Shown: piece after piece, positions 8,108 through 16,478 of the stretch
Layout: the number at the start of each line of letters is the position of its first letter
How positions within the stretch are numbered: position 1 is the first letter of the stretch
Assembly: GCA_041395205.1 (NCBI GenBank)
Contig: JAWLAZ010000001.1
Span: 1,364,001-1,428,000, forward strand
Reading direction: 5' to 3'
DNA: 64,000 nt
From: JAHEFU01 sp041395205
Lineage (GTDB): Bacteria; 4484-113; JAFGCY01
The notes under the pieces: model-generated
Databases searched by the model: none
The model's input: only the letters and a program-made list of their open reading frames with translations
Told to the model about the DNA's origin: nothing
Translations under genes and position numbers: made by a program

Positions 8108-10390
8108 ATGTCTGGTTTGAGATTGCTGCCCGCCGCTTTGCTGCTGACTCTGTGGCTGGCATCCTGTGCTGGAAATGCAGCTCAGGGTTCGGGCAGGACC
8201 CGGCCCGCGGAACCCGGGACGAATCTCCCGGCCGCTCAGCTGCCCGGCTTCCCCGGCGACGGCATGGGTAGCCTGCGGGAAAGCAGTGCCGGTCTCAACG
8301 TCAGCCTGGCCGGGGGATCCTGGGAGGATTCCACGGAAGAGCGGAACATGGACAGCTTCGTGACGATGACGGCTCCGGCGCAGGAAACGCGCTGGAGCTA
8401 CTGGCGCTTCACGGGCCTGGCTCAGGATGCACAGATCTCATCCCTCTCGGCCTTCCTGTCGCACTTCTCCGGCGGACCGATCTATTCCCTGCTGGCCGAT
8501 TTTGACAATCAGCGCTGGGTCGTCACTGAACTCGATCTGGAGGCCGGCAGCCAGGTCGTGGAACTCCACAGCGGATCGGCCGCCGGGCTGGTCTCTCCGG
8601 CCGGCAACCTGTACGTGGGCCTGCTGGTCTTCGACGGACGCAGCACGGTGGTTGACAGCCTGACCATGCTTGGCAATACTGAACTGCTGCCGCCCGCAGC
8701 CTGCACGGCATCCGATGCGGAATTTGATGACAAGGTGCTGATCAGCTGGGACCCGGTCCCCGCGGCCACGGGATACAGGATCTACTACAAGCTCGCCGGC
8801 GAGCCGGACAGTGCCTATGGCCTGCTCACGGAGATTCCCGACGGGGCTGTCACGCAGTTTGAGCATAGCCTGACGGATCCACCGGCGCGCCCCTGCGTCT
8901 ACGCACAGCATTATGTGTACCGCCTGCAGAGCACAGCCACGGGTGAGGAATCCGTGGAATTCAGCCCTGCCGATGAGGGCCACCGCCAGCTTCCGGCCGT
9001 TGACGACTTCTACGTGAGTGACCGCGTGCATGAGGACCATGTCCGCGTCATCGGCTTCTACTTCGGCAACGCGGATCAGGTGAATGTGCTTCGCGACGGA
9101 GTGCAGATCGGCACCCTCGCCATACTTGACAACACCTTCCTGCTGCAGGATGATCCCGGGGACACGGCTTCCCATGACTATCGCATCTACGCCGTGGGTG
9201 CGGAGGGACTCTCCGAGGATGGACCGGTCAAGAGCGGCTGCCGCGTGGAATGGGACTGGCTGTCAGTTGCACTGCATGATCTGACCGCTGACACGCATGC
9301 CATGGCAACGGTGGTGGCCGGGCGGCCGGCGATCATCTACTGGCAGCTGCAATTGCAGCGCGTCCACTATGCATATGCGGATTCCACCCAGCCCACGAAC
9401 TGGACTGACATCACGCTGCCGGAGGACGTTGTCGTGGACTCCCGGATGGCGCTGCTGGAGGTGAACGGACGGCCCTGGCTGCTCTACAGCCGCACGAAGC
9501 TGGACAGCGTCCTCGATCCGGCGCTGGTGATCATGCGCAGCAATGTGGGCCTGCCGACCTCCGCGACGGACTTCAGTGGCTATGAACTCTACGGCGCGCA
9601 GTGTGATGCTGATGCGGTGCTGCTGCGCGAGGTCAAGGGCGGGCTGGCGGCTCTCTTCAGCGATGAGGATCGCGCGGAGGGCAAGCTCGTCTATGCCTAC
9701 AGTGACAAGCTGGAACCTGAACAGGCAGACTGGCAGTTTGCAAGTGTGGGCGATCCGCTGCAGCCGGTCTGGGATTACGGCATGGCGGATTTCGATGGCC
9801 GGGCCGGCATCCTGCTGCAGAGCAACAAGGAACTGTACTGGCGCCTCGCTGCGGATGCCGCGCCGCAGGATGCGGGCGACTGGGCCGGGCACCAGGTGCT
9901 GGATCTGACCGGCCAGATCTTCGGGAATGCCGCCGGGGTCGATCTGCATGAGCGCAATGGCCAGCCCGCGGCTGCCGTCGCCTGGGGCAATCTGGAGTCC
10001 CCGGGGGCCGTGATCTACATCCTGGGGAACAGTGAGCAGTTGCCGGCAGCGGAGCAGGACTGGACCGGCGGTACTGTAACGCTGCTGAATGATCAGGAGC
10101 CGCGCAACATCAGCATGGCCTACATCGATGAGATCCCCTTCATCTGCTGGAGTGATGACAATCATCCGAATGCCTGGCTCGGCAGTGGTGTCAATCCCGT
10201 ACCGGGATATCTGAATGGCCTGTGGGAAGGAACCAGCCTGCCGGGGCCAGCCGGGGCCGACCGGGCGCGCCAGACCGTGAGTCTGATCGTGACCGAGGAT
10301 GGGCTGGGGGCCTTCTGGTCCACCCAGAATCCGGCATTTGAGCCGGACAGATTGCAGACGGTGTACAGCTGGTGGAAGCCCAAGCCCTAG
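8108..10390 (+). CDS. Lipoprotein with FN3-like domain and beta-propeller-like C-terminus
   Basis: A ~760-residue secreted lipoprotein. ATG 8108 is chosen because GGAG lies six bases upstream. The signal peptide ends in the lipobox LASC. A ~170-residue beta domain is followed by a fibronectin type III-like segment (about residues 200-300: VLISWDPVPAATGYRIYYK). The C-terminal half is repetitive, with units like GRPAIIYWQ, GRPWLLYS and GQPAAAVAWG spaced ~55 residues apart, as in a propeller. The same propeller style recurs in the lipoproteins at 31408, 34393 and 62147, so this is a dispersed paralogous family. No catalytic motif is seen. Function is unknown; the location is inferred as envelope or surface. 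Confidence 0.85.
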   Translation: MSGLRLLPAALLLTLWLASCAGNAAQGSGRTRPAEPGTNLPAAQLPGFPGDGMGSLRESSAGLNVSLAGGSWEDSTEERNMDSFVTMTAPAQETRWSYWRFTGLAQDAQISSLSAFLSHFSGGPIYSLLADFDNQRWVVTELDLEAGSQVVELHSGSAAGLVSPAGNLYVGLLVFDGRSTVVDSLTMLGNTELLPPAACTASDAEFDDKVLISWDPVPAATGYRIYYKLAGEPDSAYGLLTEIPDGAVTQFEHSLTDPPARPCVYAQHYVYRLQSTATGEESVEFSPADEGHRQLPAVDDFYVSDRVHEDHVRVIGFYFGNADQVNVLRDGVQIGTLAILDNTFLLQDDPGDTASHDYRIYAVGAEGLSEDGPVKSGCRVEWDWLSVALHDLTADTHAMATVVAGRPAIIYWQLQLQRVHYAYADSTQPTNWTDITLPEDVVVDSRMALLEVNGRPWLLYSRTKLDSVLDPALVIMRSNVGLPTSATDFSGYELYGAQCDADAVLLREVKGGLAALFSDEDRAEGKLVYAYSDKLEPEQADWQFASVGDPLQPVWDYGMADFDGRAGILLQSNKELYWRLAADAAPQDAGDWAGHQVLDLTGQIFGNAAGVDLHERNGQPAAAVAWGNLESPGAVIYILGNSEQLPAAEQDWTGGTVTLLNDQEPRNISMAYIDEIPFICWSDDNHPNAWLGSGVNPVPGYLNGLWEGTSLPGPAGADRARQTVSLIVTEDGLGAFWSTQNPAFEPDRLQTVYSWWKPKP

Positions 10391-10397
10391 CCGGGAT

Positions 10398-10742
10398 TCA
10401 GTCCTGCAGTGCCACGTTCATGTCCGGCCAGCCATTGACCCAGTGCAGCTCGGCATGCAGCTCCGCGGGATCACCCTCGAATGTGCCGGCATCGTAGTAT
10501 GATTCCCAGAGGCAGGCCTGGGCGGGTTCCAGCTCGATGGTCGTAACGACGAGGAACTTGCTGATGATCTTGTCAACGCCGTAGCCGAAGGCCCAGTACT
10601 TCACGGATTCCCCGCTGGCATCCCTGATCCACAGATCAGGAAATGGTGCGCCCGTGAACAGCACCGATGCCGGCTCATCCGAGTTGTTGACAAATCCGAA
10701 CTGGATCCGGTAGCGGCCGTCGCCGACGGGCGTGGAGGCCAT
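10398..10742 (-). CDS. BsuPI-like intracellular proteinase inhibitor domain
   Basis: 114 residues with the flow of a BsuPI-type beta-sandwich: YRIQFGFVNNSDEPASVLFTG, then FPDLWIRDASGESVKYW, a later ELEPAQACLWES and GTFEGDPAELHAELH. There is no signal peptide and no good ribosome-binding site, and its first codons overlap the end of a relE-like fragment in another frame. It may therefore be the tail of a gene that lost its own start, or be translated only by coupling. The family match is made by eye and should be treated as moderate. Confidence 0.5.
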   Translation of the reverse strand: MASTPVGDGRYRIQFGFVNNSDEPASVLFTGAPFPDLWIRDASGESVKYWAFGYGVDKIISKFLVVTTIELEPAQACLWESYYDAGTFEGDPAELHAELHWVNGWPDMNVALQD

Positions 10743-10876
10743 GGAGACCTGCAGCCCATCGGTCGAGGCTCGTCCTGTAGCTTTTCAATCGCGGTGATGA
10801 TTCTCCTGCGGATTTCCGGATCAAGTTTGCGCAGGAACCGGGCAGCTTGTCGCTCCAGAAGTAACTCATGTGGCAT
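10601..10876 (-). pseudogene. Truncated RelE-type toxin fragment
   Basis: The first ~42 codons read like the start of a RelE/ParE-family toxin: LERQAARFLRKLDPEIRRRIITAIEKLQDEPRP. After PMGC the frame degenerates into Pro/Arg-rich nonsense (residues 43-91). The expected L.G...YRIRVG..R..Y core is absent from this frame, while the overlapping frame continues into a BsuPI-like domain. I read this as a toxin gene cut by deletion or frameshift. The antitoxin-like gene is eight bases upstream, the usual spacing in such pairs. An active toxin is unlikely. Confidence 0.55.
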
Positions 10877-10884
10877 TCCGGATC

Positions 10885-11211
10885 CTAAAGGTCGGAGATT
10901 CTGACAGGCTTGCCGGGATTCCTGAGTCGATCAAGAGTCAGGCTGAGCTCGTCATACTCGTCCTGGCTGTCCTCGTCGAGCTTTTCCCAGTCCCAGGTCC
11001 CGTGCTGACTGATGCAGCCTGCTTCGATCTCACGGATGCGGGCCAGCAGCGCTGCGCACTGCTGCATGCCGTCCGGCCAGGCCTGCGGGTCCGTCACGCT
11101 CGCCGCCACCAGCAGGTCGATGTAGTCCTCGCGGCTGACGGCAAGCTCCTCCTGCCCGTTGCCATTCGGCAGGCTGCGTGGAGTGCGGTACTGCTTCACA
11201 TCACTGTCCAT
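10885..11211 (-). CDS. Putative antitoxin partner of the relE fragment
   Basis: About 108 residues, acidic, with SREDYIDLLVAAS near residue 28 (reminiscent of Phd/YefM-type antitoxins) and an acidic C-terminal half. No family is securely recognised. Its position eight bases ahead of the truncated relE-like gene supports an antitoxin role. ATG 11211 is preferred over ATG 11220 because TAGAAT (11219-11224 on this strand) overlaps the first ATG and lies seven bases before the second, matching the leaderless pattern used elsewhere in the window. The toxin appears dead, so this gene may be an orphan. Confidence 0.5.
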   Translation of the reverse strand: MDSDVKQYRTPRSLPNGNGQEELAVSREDYIDLLVAASVTDPQAWPDGMQQCAALLARIREIEAGCISQHGTWDWEKLDEDSQDEYDELSLTLDRLRNPGKPVRISDL

Positions 11212-11246
11212 CACTGCCATTCTACCGCCGCATGGCTTCCCGCGCC

Positions 11247-11252
11247 TACAAT
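11247..11252 (+). promoter_or_regulatory. -10 box for leaderless DUF1643 gene
   Basis: TACAAT followed by exactly six bases and the GTG at 11259. No good -35 is visible. Confidence 0.55.
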
Positions 11253-11258
11253 AGGCCC

Positions 11259-11777
11259 GTGATCCCCGCCCTTGAGGAATGCCGCACGGATGCCGTGTTC
11301 TCGCCCTGCGAGCGCTATCGCTACACGCTGGAGCGCATCTGGGATGCAGAGAAGCCCTTTGCCAACTTCATCTGCCTCAACCCCTCGACGGCCACGGCCC
11401 TGAAGGATGACCCGACCAACCGCCGCTGCCGTGGCTTCGCCTGGGACTGGGACATGGGCGGGATGATCACCACGAATGTGTTCGGCTGGCGCTCGACGGA
11501 CCCGAAGGGCCTGAAGGACCCGCAGGATCCGGTCGGCACTGACAATGACCGCTGGATCCTGGAGATCGCCGGGCGCGCCGGAGTGGTGGTCGTGGCCTGG
11601 GGCAACCATGCCCGGCTCGGCGCACGCAGCCAGGCAGTTGCCAGACTGCTGCTTGGTGGCGGGATTGCCGCGCATGCCCTGGCCGTGAATGCCAACGGCG
11701 AGCCGAAGCATCCGCTCTACCTGCGCAGCGAGCTGCGCCCGCAGGCCTTTGATCTGGAACGCCTGGCACACATATAA
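11259..11777 (+). CDS. DUF1643 family protein
   Basis: 172 residues matching the DUF1643 pattern along its length: CERYRYTLERIWD, FICLNPSTATALKDDPTNRRC, GMITTNVFGWRSTDPKGLKD, DPVGTDNDRWI and VVAWGNHARL. The frame is open further upstream, but the GTG at 11259 is six bases after TACAAT and starts where family members start. The biochemical role of DUF1643 is not established to my knowledge. It is divergent from the antitoxin-like gene. Confidence 0.88.
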   Translation: MIPALEECRTDAVFSPCERYRYTLERIWDAEKPFANFICLNPSTATALKDDPTNRRCRGFAWDWDMGGMITTNVFGWRSTDPKGLKDPQDPVGTDNDRWILEIAGRAGVVVVAWGNHARLGARSQAVARLLLGGGIAAHALAVNANGEPKHPLYLRSELRPQAFDLERLAHI

Positions 11778-11797
11778 TCCTTGAGGAGGACACAGGC

Positions 11798-12058
11798 ATG
11801 AAACTCTGCGAACGGCTCATGAACGAGGGTGTGGAACTCAACATCACCGGCAACGATGGTGTGCACTACAACGGCGTGAAGATCACCGAGGTGTACGACG
11901 ACTTCATCGCCGTCGAGCCCAGCAATGCCGCGATGCGCCAGGCCGGCCAGTTCCGCGGCGGGCATACCTATGTGAACATCGCAACCATCACCCGGCTCGA
12001 GCATGCCGGCCAGACGGACCGCGTGCAGGACAGCATCCGTCGCAGTCTGGGCCGCTGA
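11798..12058 (+). CDS. Small Sm-like (LSm-fold) protein
   Basis: 86 residues whose strand pattern resembles an Sm/SH3-like barrel: EGVELNITGNDGVHYNGVKITEVYDDFIAVEPSN, then TYVNIATITRLEH. A strong ribosome-binding site, GAGGAG (11784-11789), precedes the ATG, with TATAAT at 11773-11778, so unlike its neighbours it has a short leader. Proteins of this shape often bind RNA or act as small adaptors, but the link to Hfq/LSm is by pattern only. Confidence 0.65.
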   Translation: MKLCERLMNEGVELNITGNDGVHYNGVKITEVYDDFIAVEPSNAAMRQAGQFRGGHTYVNIATITRLEHAGQTDRVQDSIRRSLGR

Positions 12059-12074
12059 ACGGGACGGAGACCTG

Positions 12075-12080
12075 TATAAT
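12075..12080 (+). promoter_or_regulatory. -10 box for leaderless DUF3187 gene
   Basis: Perfect TATAAT, exactly six bases before the GTG at 12087. Confidence 0.65.
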
Positions 12081-12086
12081 CAGTCC

Positions 12087-13301
12087 GTGAGGAAGGCCAT
12101 CGGGATAGCGGGGCTCGCTGCCTGCATGTTTCTTGCGTGCACGGAGGCGCAGGCCGACTCAACGCGCGATGGCATCGTCAACCAGGGCAATGCAAAGCAG
12201 CTCGGCGCCGTCGAGCGTGATACCGCTCCCGATCCCCAGCCGCGTGAGGCATCCGACTCAACCGAAGTCAGCCTGGACGAGGACAGCTCCGGCTCTGAAT
12301 CCGCCTGCGGATGCCCTGACTGCGGCTGCGAGACGCAGAGCAGCTGCGGCTGTGATTCCTGCGGGGACTGCGGCTGCCGGGAGCTGGAGTTCTTCGGACC
12401 GATGGGGATCATCAACATGCATCCCTCCAATGCGATCTTCCTCACGCCCACGGCCGAGCGCGCCCTGAGCCTGGCGGAGGGCCGGCGCAGCTTCAGCTTC
12501 AAGATCGACATGGCCAACAGCATGATCCGTGAACTGGATAGCGGGATCATTGCCGCCTATGACTTCGAGGAGTACCAGTTCAGCGCGGAGTACCGCGAGG
12601 GCCTGGGCGGTGGCGAGGCAGTGATCGTCGTGCCGCTGCGTTATCGCACCGCAGGCTGGATGGACGGCCTGATCACCGACTGGCACAAGATCTTCGGCCT
12701 GCCGCGCGGACTGCGGGATGACTACCCGAACCAGCTGTATGAATACGTGATCGTCAGCCGAGACGGTCCCGTCTTCAACGACGAGGGCGACAGTTTCGGG
12801 ATCGGCGATGTCCGGCTCGGCTACAAGCACAGCCTGAGTGAGAGCGCGGACGGCAGCGAAGCCTTCGCCCTGCGCGGGATGCTGAAGCTGCCCACGGGCA
12901 GCAGCGATTCCGCTCTCGGCAGCGGCGGGATGGACATCTCCATCGGTGCGCTGTACCAGACTGAGCTCAGCCCGCACATGCGGGCCTATCTGAATGCGGA
13001 CTACATCTTCATCGGCGAGCCGGACTGGCAGAACGTCGAGCACCGTGATGCCCACAGCTACAGTGCGGCCCTGGAATATGCGTTGAACCACCGCAGCACG
13101 CTCGTCGGCCAGTACCGTGTGCAGAGCAATCCGCTCAGGATCGGCAGCTTCGAGGCTGACAAGGACAGCCAGGAAGTGCAGTTCGGGATCAATACGCGGC
13201 TCAGTGACCGGACCTTCCTGAGCTTCGGCTTCAGTGAGGACGCCAACCCCGAGACGGCTCCGGACTTCGGCCTGAGCAGTTACCTGACCTGGGAATTCTG
13301 A
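12087..13301 (+). CDS. Outer-membrane beta-barrel (DUF3187) with Cys-rich N-terminus
   Basis: 404 residues. A Sec signal peptide (RKAIGIAGLAACMFLACTEAQA) is followed by a disordered acidic stretch and a Cys-rich knot: nine Cys between residues 74 and 97, in CGC and C..C spacing. From residue ~100 the sequence fits DUF3187 barrels: GWMDGLITDWHKIFGLPRGLRDDYP, GDSFGIGDVRLGYKH, LRGMLKLPTGSS and GGMDISIGALYQTELS. It ends in an aromatic (TWEF), as barrel proteins do. The Cys knot is not part of the family as I know it. The GTG at 12087 is set by the -10 box and the signal peptide. Confidence 0.85.
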   Translation: MRKAIGIAGLAACMFLACTEAQADSTRDGIVNQGNAKQLGAVERDTAPDPQPREASDSTEVSLDEDSSGSESACGCPDCGCETQSSCGCDSCGDCGCRELEFFGPMGIINMHPSNAIFLTPTAERALSLAEGRRSFSFKIDMANSMIRELDSGIIAAYDFEEYQFSAEYREGLGGGEAVIVVPLRYRTAGWMDGLITDWHKIFGLPRGLRDDYPNQLYEYVIVSRDGPVFNDEGDSFGIGDVRLGYKHSLSESADGSEAFALRGMLKLPTGSSDSALGSGGMDISIGALYQTELSPHMRAYLNADYIFIGEPDWQNVEHRDAHSYSAALEYALNHRSTLVGQYRVQSNPLRIGSFEADKDSQEVQFGINTRLSDRTFLSFGFSEDANPETAPDFGLSSYLTWEF

Positions 13302-13350
13302 GTTCCGGACAGGCGGATGCGCATAAACGGACATTATTTGTTTACGCCGT

Positions 13351-13370
13351 TTGACCTAATGGACGGTCAA
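13351..13370. promoter_or_regulatory. Inverted repeat upstream of the sigma factor gene
   Basis: TTGACC-N8-GGTCAA lies about 110 bp before the sigma gene start. It could be an operator or an auto-regulated promoter element, but no matching -10 was identified with confidence. Confidence 0.3.
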
Positions 13371-13479
13371 CCCCGATTTTCTACTGCGAGGCCATGCCAG
13401 CCCCCGCAGAATTATGAACATTTGCAGATGGACCAAACGTCTGGCTGGCATGGAGATGACATTCGACAGAGGAGCAGCA

Positions 13480-14073
13480 TTGAGTCGGGATACCCAGGGC
13501 GCTGACGCTTTTGTGCTCACCGACGAAGTGGACCTCGTACTGAGGGCTACCGAGGGAGACGAACGCGCTTACGGGAAGCTTGTCGGGATGTACCAGGCAA
13601 GACTCTACAACTTCGTGCGCTCGATGGTCCGCAACGACGAAATCGCTGAGGACATCACCCAGGAGTCATTTGTCAAGGCGTTCTTCAGCCTCCGCAAGCT
13701 GCAGAATCCCGCCAGCTTCAAGAGCTGGCTCTTCAGGATCGCCAACAACAACACGCTGGACTACCTGCGCAAGAAGCGCATCCAGACCGTGGACGTTGAT
13801 GAGTCGGTCCGTGAAAGCTACGTTGATGAAGCAAGCCCGGAAAAGGGCGCGGTATCCAGTTCGCGCACCAAGCATATCCGGGAAGCCCTGGACAAGCTCA
13901 AGCCGGACCAGCGCAACATCCTCGTGATGTGCGACCTGCAGGGCTTCAGCTACCAGGAGATCGCCGAAGCGCTGGACATTCCCTTCGGCACCGTTCAGAG
14001 CCGCATCTTCTACGCGAGGAAGAAGTTGAAGGAATTTCTCGATAAGGATATAGTTTTCGGAGGAGAAAACTGA
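13480..14073 (+). CDS. RNA polymerase sigma-70 family ECF sigma factor
   Basis: 197 residues with an ECF two-domain layout. Region 2 reads DERAYGKLVGMYQARLYNFVRSMVRNDEIAEDITQESFVKAF...SFKSWLFRIANNNTLDYLRKK. Region 4 reads LKPDQRNILVMCDLQGFSYQEIAEALDIPFGTVQSRIFYARKKLKEFL. The frame extends upstream to an ATG at 13414, but TTG 13480 has GGAG (13471-13474) at proper distance and gives the usual family length. Its stop overlaps the anti-sigma ATG by one base. The third gene is RseB-like, so an envelope-stress regulon of RpoE type is the likely assignment. Confidence 0.93.
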   Translation: MSRDTQGADAFVLTDEVDLVLRATEGDERAYGKLVGMYQARLYNFVRSMVRNDEIAEDITQESFVKAFFSLRKLQNPASFKSWLFRIANNNTLDYLRKKRIQTVDVDESVRESYVDEASPEKGAVSSSRTKHIREALDKLKPDQRNILVMCDLQGFSYQEIAEALDIPFGTVQSRIFYARKKLKEFLDKDIVFGGEN

Positions 14074-14648
14074 TGTCACCCAAGGGGCACAATACGGATC
14101 TTGCAAGACTGCTCGACGGCGAGCTGCATGACATGCATGAAGTCGAGCAGATCAACGCCGCCATCCAGGCGGACCCGGAGCTCAGGAGCGAGTTTGACGA
14201 GCAGCGCAGCATCAAGAGCCTGCTCGGTGAACTTGACGAATACAGCGCGCCGGACTTCATGGCCACCAGGGTGATGGGCGAGATCAGCGCGCGGCGCAAT
14301 GCCAGCCGCCGTGTGGCTGGCTGGAGGCAGGCCCTGAGCCTGGTCGGCGCGCTGGGCGTGGTGGCCATCCTGGCCGTGTCGCTCAACAACCGCAATCTGC
14401 CGGCCGGCAGCGCCGAGGGCCAGAGCATGGCCCGGGGCACTGTTGTCGATCCCGGCAAGGAATACTCCGACGCCTACTGGACCAACCCGGACTTCGAGAG
14501 CACCATCGAGGATGAGCGGCTGCGCAACCTGCTGCAGTTCGCCAGTGATGCGCACCGCCACAGCGAGATGGAGCATCTGGCCGGCAGTGACACCACCAAT
14601 ATTGACAACCTGGTGATCATGGTCGGTGAGCAAGGCGGTTCACACTGA
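14073..14648 (+). CDS. Anti-sigma factor, single-pass membrane protein
   Basis: 191 residues. The N-terminal ~60 residues (LARLLDGELHDMHEVEQINAAIQADPELRSEFDEQRSIKSLL) match the anti-sigma domain that clasps ECF sigma factors. A single membrane helix follows (about residues 87-107, ALSLVGALGVVAILAVSL), then a ~80-residue outer domain. The HxxxCxxC zinc motif of ZAS-type anti-sigmas is absent. It overlaps the sigma gene by one base, with a strong GGAGGAG ahead, and is followed by an RseB-like gene. Regulated proteolysis on envelope stress is inferred by analogy with RseA. Confidence 0.85.
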   Translation: MSPKGHNTDLARLLDGELHDMHEVEQINAAIQADPELRSEFDEQRSIKSLLGELDEYSAPDFMATRVMGEISARRNASRRVAGWRQALSLVGALGVVAILAVSLNNRNLPAGSAEGQSMARGTVVDPGKEYSDAYWTNPDFESTIEDERLRNLLQFASDAHRHSEMEHLAGSDTTNIDNLVIMVGEQGGSH

Positions 14649-14670
14649 ACCTGAGGTGGCCCTCCCCTTG

Positions 14671-15882
14671 GTGAGACTATCTGCGATCACAATCCTGACA
14701 ATGCTGCTGCTCAGTGCGGCGGCTTCCGCTGCCAAGCGTCCCACCGTGGACGAGCTTGTGCGGCGTGCCATCGCCTCCCTGGAGAACACCAGCTACGAGG
14801 CGCGCATGCGCTATTCCGATCCCTATGGCAACGGGCAGGAGAAGCTGGTTGAGATCATCTTCCTCTCCCCCAGCAGCTTCCGTGTGCAGCCGCTGCTCAC
14901 CGAGAAGCAGAAGGCCGGCTACTACTACATCGAGAATGCCGAGCATCTGGTCAAGGTCTATGCGGATGGCAACAATGTCGTGGAGATGCCGGAGCGGCAG
15001 TTCATCATAGACAACCTGATGCGCCGCAAGCTGCTTGAGACCCTGGCCGGACGCAGGAGCGTGAACCTGCTCAACGGGGTCTTCAATGGAACTCCTGTCT
15101 GGATTCTGAGGGATGACGGAGGTGATTCCGGCAGCTTCTCAATCACGATCCATCTCAGTGAGGAGAACGACTTTCCGCTTTCGCTCGAAATGACGGCGCA
15201 GGACGGCCGCCGTGTGCAGTTCTATGAAATGGAGGAGATCAGCTTCATTGATGCTGACGACATACCGGCTGAGACTTTCCTGATTCCCGAAGGCAACATG
15301 GCGCAGCGTGGATCGAATGCCGCTCCACCCCGCGCGGATGTGAACCTTCCGGAGCAGTCCGGCGGCAGCGGGCAGTCGCTGGAGTACATGCCCCGCACCG
15401 CCAAGCGTCCGGCGGGCTCCCTGGATGACGGTTCCGCGGAGGAGCAGCGAAGCAGTGACATCATGCATGTCCCCCTGCCGATGCTGCCGGGCTGGCTGCC
15501 GGAGGGCTTCCGCCTCAATGAGATTTCACCGCTGGACTACAACGAGTCCGATGAGCCGATGCTCGTCTACCAGCTTGAGCTCTACAACCCCTTCAATGAA
15601 AACGTGATCAACATCTTCGAGACCCGTAGCACGGAGCTCGAGGAACTGTTTACTGCAGGGCGCAGTGTGGGCGGTGAAGGCTACTTCGTCGGCAGCCGGG
15701 ATGAGGGCTGGCTGGTCGCGGTGTTCGGCAGCATTTCCAAGAGCCAGTTCGAGCAGATCCTCAGTTCCCTCAGACAGGATGATGAGCAGGCTCTCGAAGT
15801 GATGTCCCGTACGCTGACCCGCGAGGAACTGCGGGAGTGGGCCGAGGATGTCTGCACTCCCGAGACCCATAAGGTTCCCTAG
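14671..15882 (+). CDS. RseB/MucB-like periplasmic sigma-E regulator
   Basis: About 403 residues. GTG 14671 is chosen because it starts a clean signal peptide (RLSAITILTMLLLSAAASA). GTG 14626, which overlaps the anti-sigma gene by 23 bases, is the alternative. The first ~200 residues resemble the LolA/RseB lipid-binding fold (TSYEARMRYSDPYGNGQEKLVEIIFLSPSSFRV). A Pro/Ser-rich linker follows, then a second domain (PMLPGWLPEGFRLNEISPL ... GYFVGSRDEGWLVAVFGSIS) like the RseB C-terminal domain that contacts RseA. It is third in the sigma/anti-sigma operon, so it probably guards the anti-sigma in the periplasm. Its stop shares CTAG with the convergent gene. Confidence 0.8.
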   Translation: MRLSAITILTMLLLSAAASAAKRPTVDELVRRAIASLENTSYEARMRYSDPYGNGQEKLVEIIFLSPSSFRVQPLLTEKQKAGYYYIENAEHLVKVYADGNNVVEMPERQFIIDNLMRRKLLETLAGRRSVNLLNGVFNGTPVWILRDDGGDSGSFSITIHLSEENDFPLSLEMTAQDGRRVQFYEMEEISFIDADDIPAETFLIPEGNMAQRGSNAAPPRADVNLPEQSGGSGQSLEYMPRTAKRPAGSLDDGSAEEQRSSDIMHVPLPMLPGWLPEGFRLNEISPLDYNESDEPMLVYQLELYNPFNENVINIFETRSTELEELFTAGRSVGGEGYFVGSRDEGWLVAVFGSISKSQFEQILSSLRQDDEQALEVMSRTLTREELREWAEDVCTPETHKVP

Positions 15883-16478
15883 CCAGCGGGGGGACGGCGG
15901 CGCAGCTCGCCCTCCGGCGTTGCCGGAAATCGCAGGCTGAAGGCCCTCTCGATCACCTGCCAGAACTTCGAACCCGGAAAATGCACGCTGCTCATCGGCT
16001 CCACGAGCGCTGTCCAGATCCCCAGGCGGTTGGCAATCGCCACGTCGGTAACCGCACTGTCCCCGACCATCAGCACGTTCAGCGGATCGAGACCCATTTC
16101 ACGCAGACCGCGCCGGAAACCGGTTGGCAGGGGTTTGAGCGGCCGGCCGGCGATGTGCGTCAGGCCGGTCTGGGCCTCGACGCGGCGGACCTTGCGATCC
16201 AGTCCGTTGGAAATGAAGCGGATCTGCTGGCCCGCATCGCGCATGGCATGCAGCCAGCCAAGCTCGGAGTCGGGCACATGCTCCTCCTCCCAGCGCGTGA
16301 TCGTGTTGTCAATGTCCAGCAGCAGTCCCCGGATCCCCATGCAGGCCAGCCAGCCGAGGCTGATCTGGGTGATGGAATCCAGAGTGTAGTCGGGACGGGG
16401 GCCACGGGACTTGACGACCCGCTCAGTCGTCAACCCTCTTGTGGAATCCTGATCGCTTGCTGGTTGGTTCTGGTTCAC
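15879..16478 (-). CDS. YqeG family HAD IIIA-type phosphatase
   Basis: 199 residues. The HAD nucleophile motif is LLLDIDNTIT (about residues 51-60), followed by the RFISNGLDRKVRRVEAQTG segment, the Lys-containing RPLKPLPTGFRRGL and the acidic VLMVGDSAVTDVAIANRLG. These match YqeG/GEP4-type phosphatases, which include phosphatidylglycerophosphate phosphatases. The GTG start at 16478 overlaps the upstream gene by 56 bases. A later TTG near 16434 that would reduce the overlap is possible. The last codon shares CTAG with the convergent RseB-like gene. Confidence 0.85.
   Translation of the reverse strand: MNQNQPASDQDSTRGLTTERVVKSRGPRPDYTLDSITQISLGWLACMGIRGLLLDIDNTITRWEEEHVPDSELGWLHAMRDAGQQIRFISNGLDRKVRRVEAQTGLTHIAGRPLKPLPTGFRRGLREMGLDPLNVLMVGDSAVTDVAIANRLGIWTALVEPMSSVHFPGSKFWQVIERAFSLRFPATPEGELRRRPPAG

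Noticed and set aside
8438..10165. Minus-strand open frames opposite the lipoprotein at 8108
   Set aside because: No start signal, signal peptide or family match; the plus-strand gene explains the open frame.
10687..10742. GDGRYRIQFG as the missing half of RelE through a simple frameshift
   Set aside because: The sequence after it fits a BsuPI-like domain and lacks the RelE C-terminal core, so a single frameshift does not restore a toxin.
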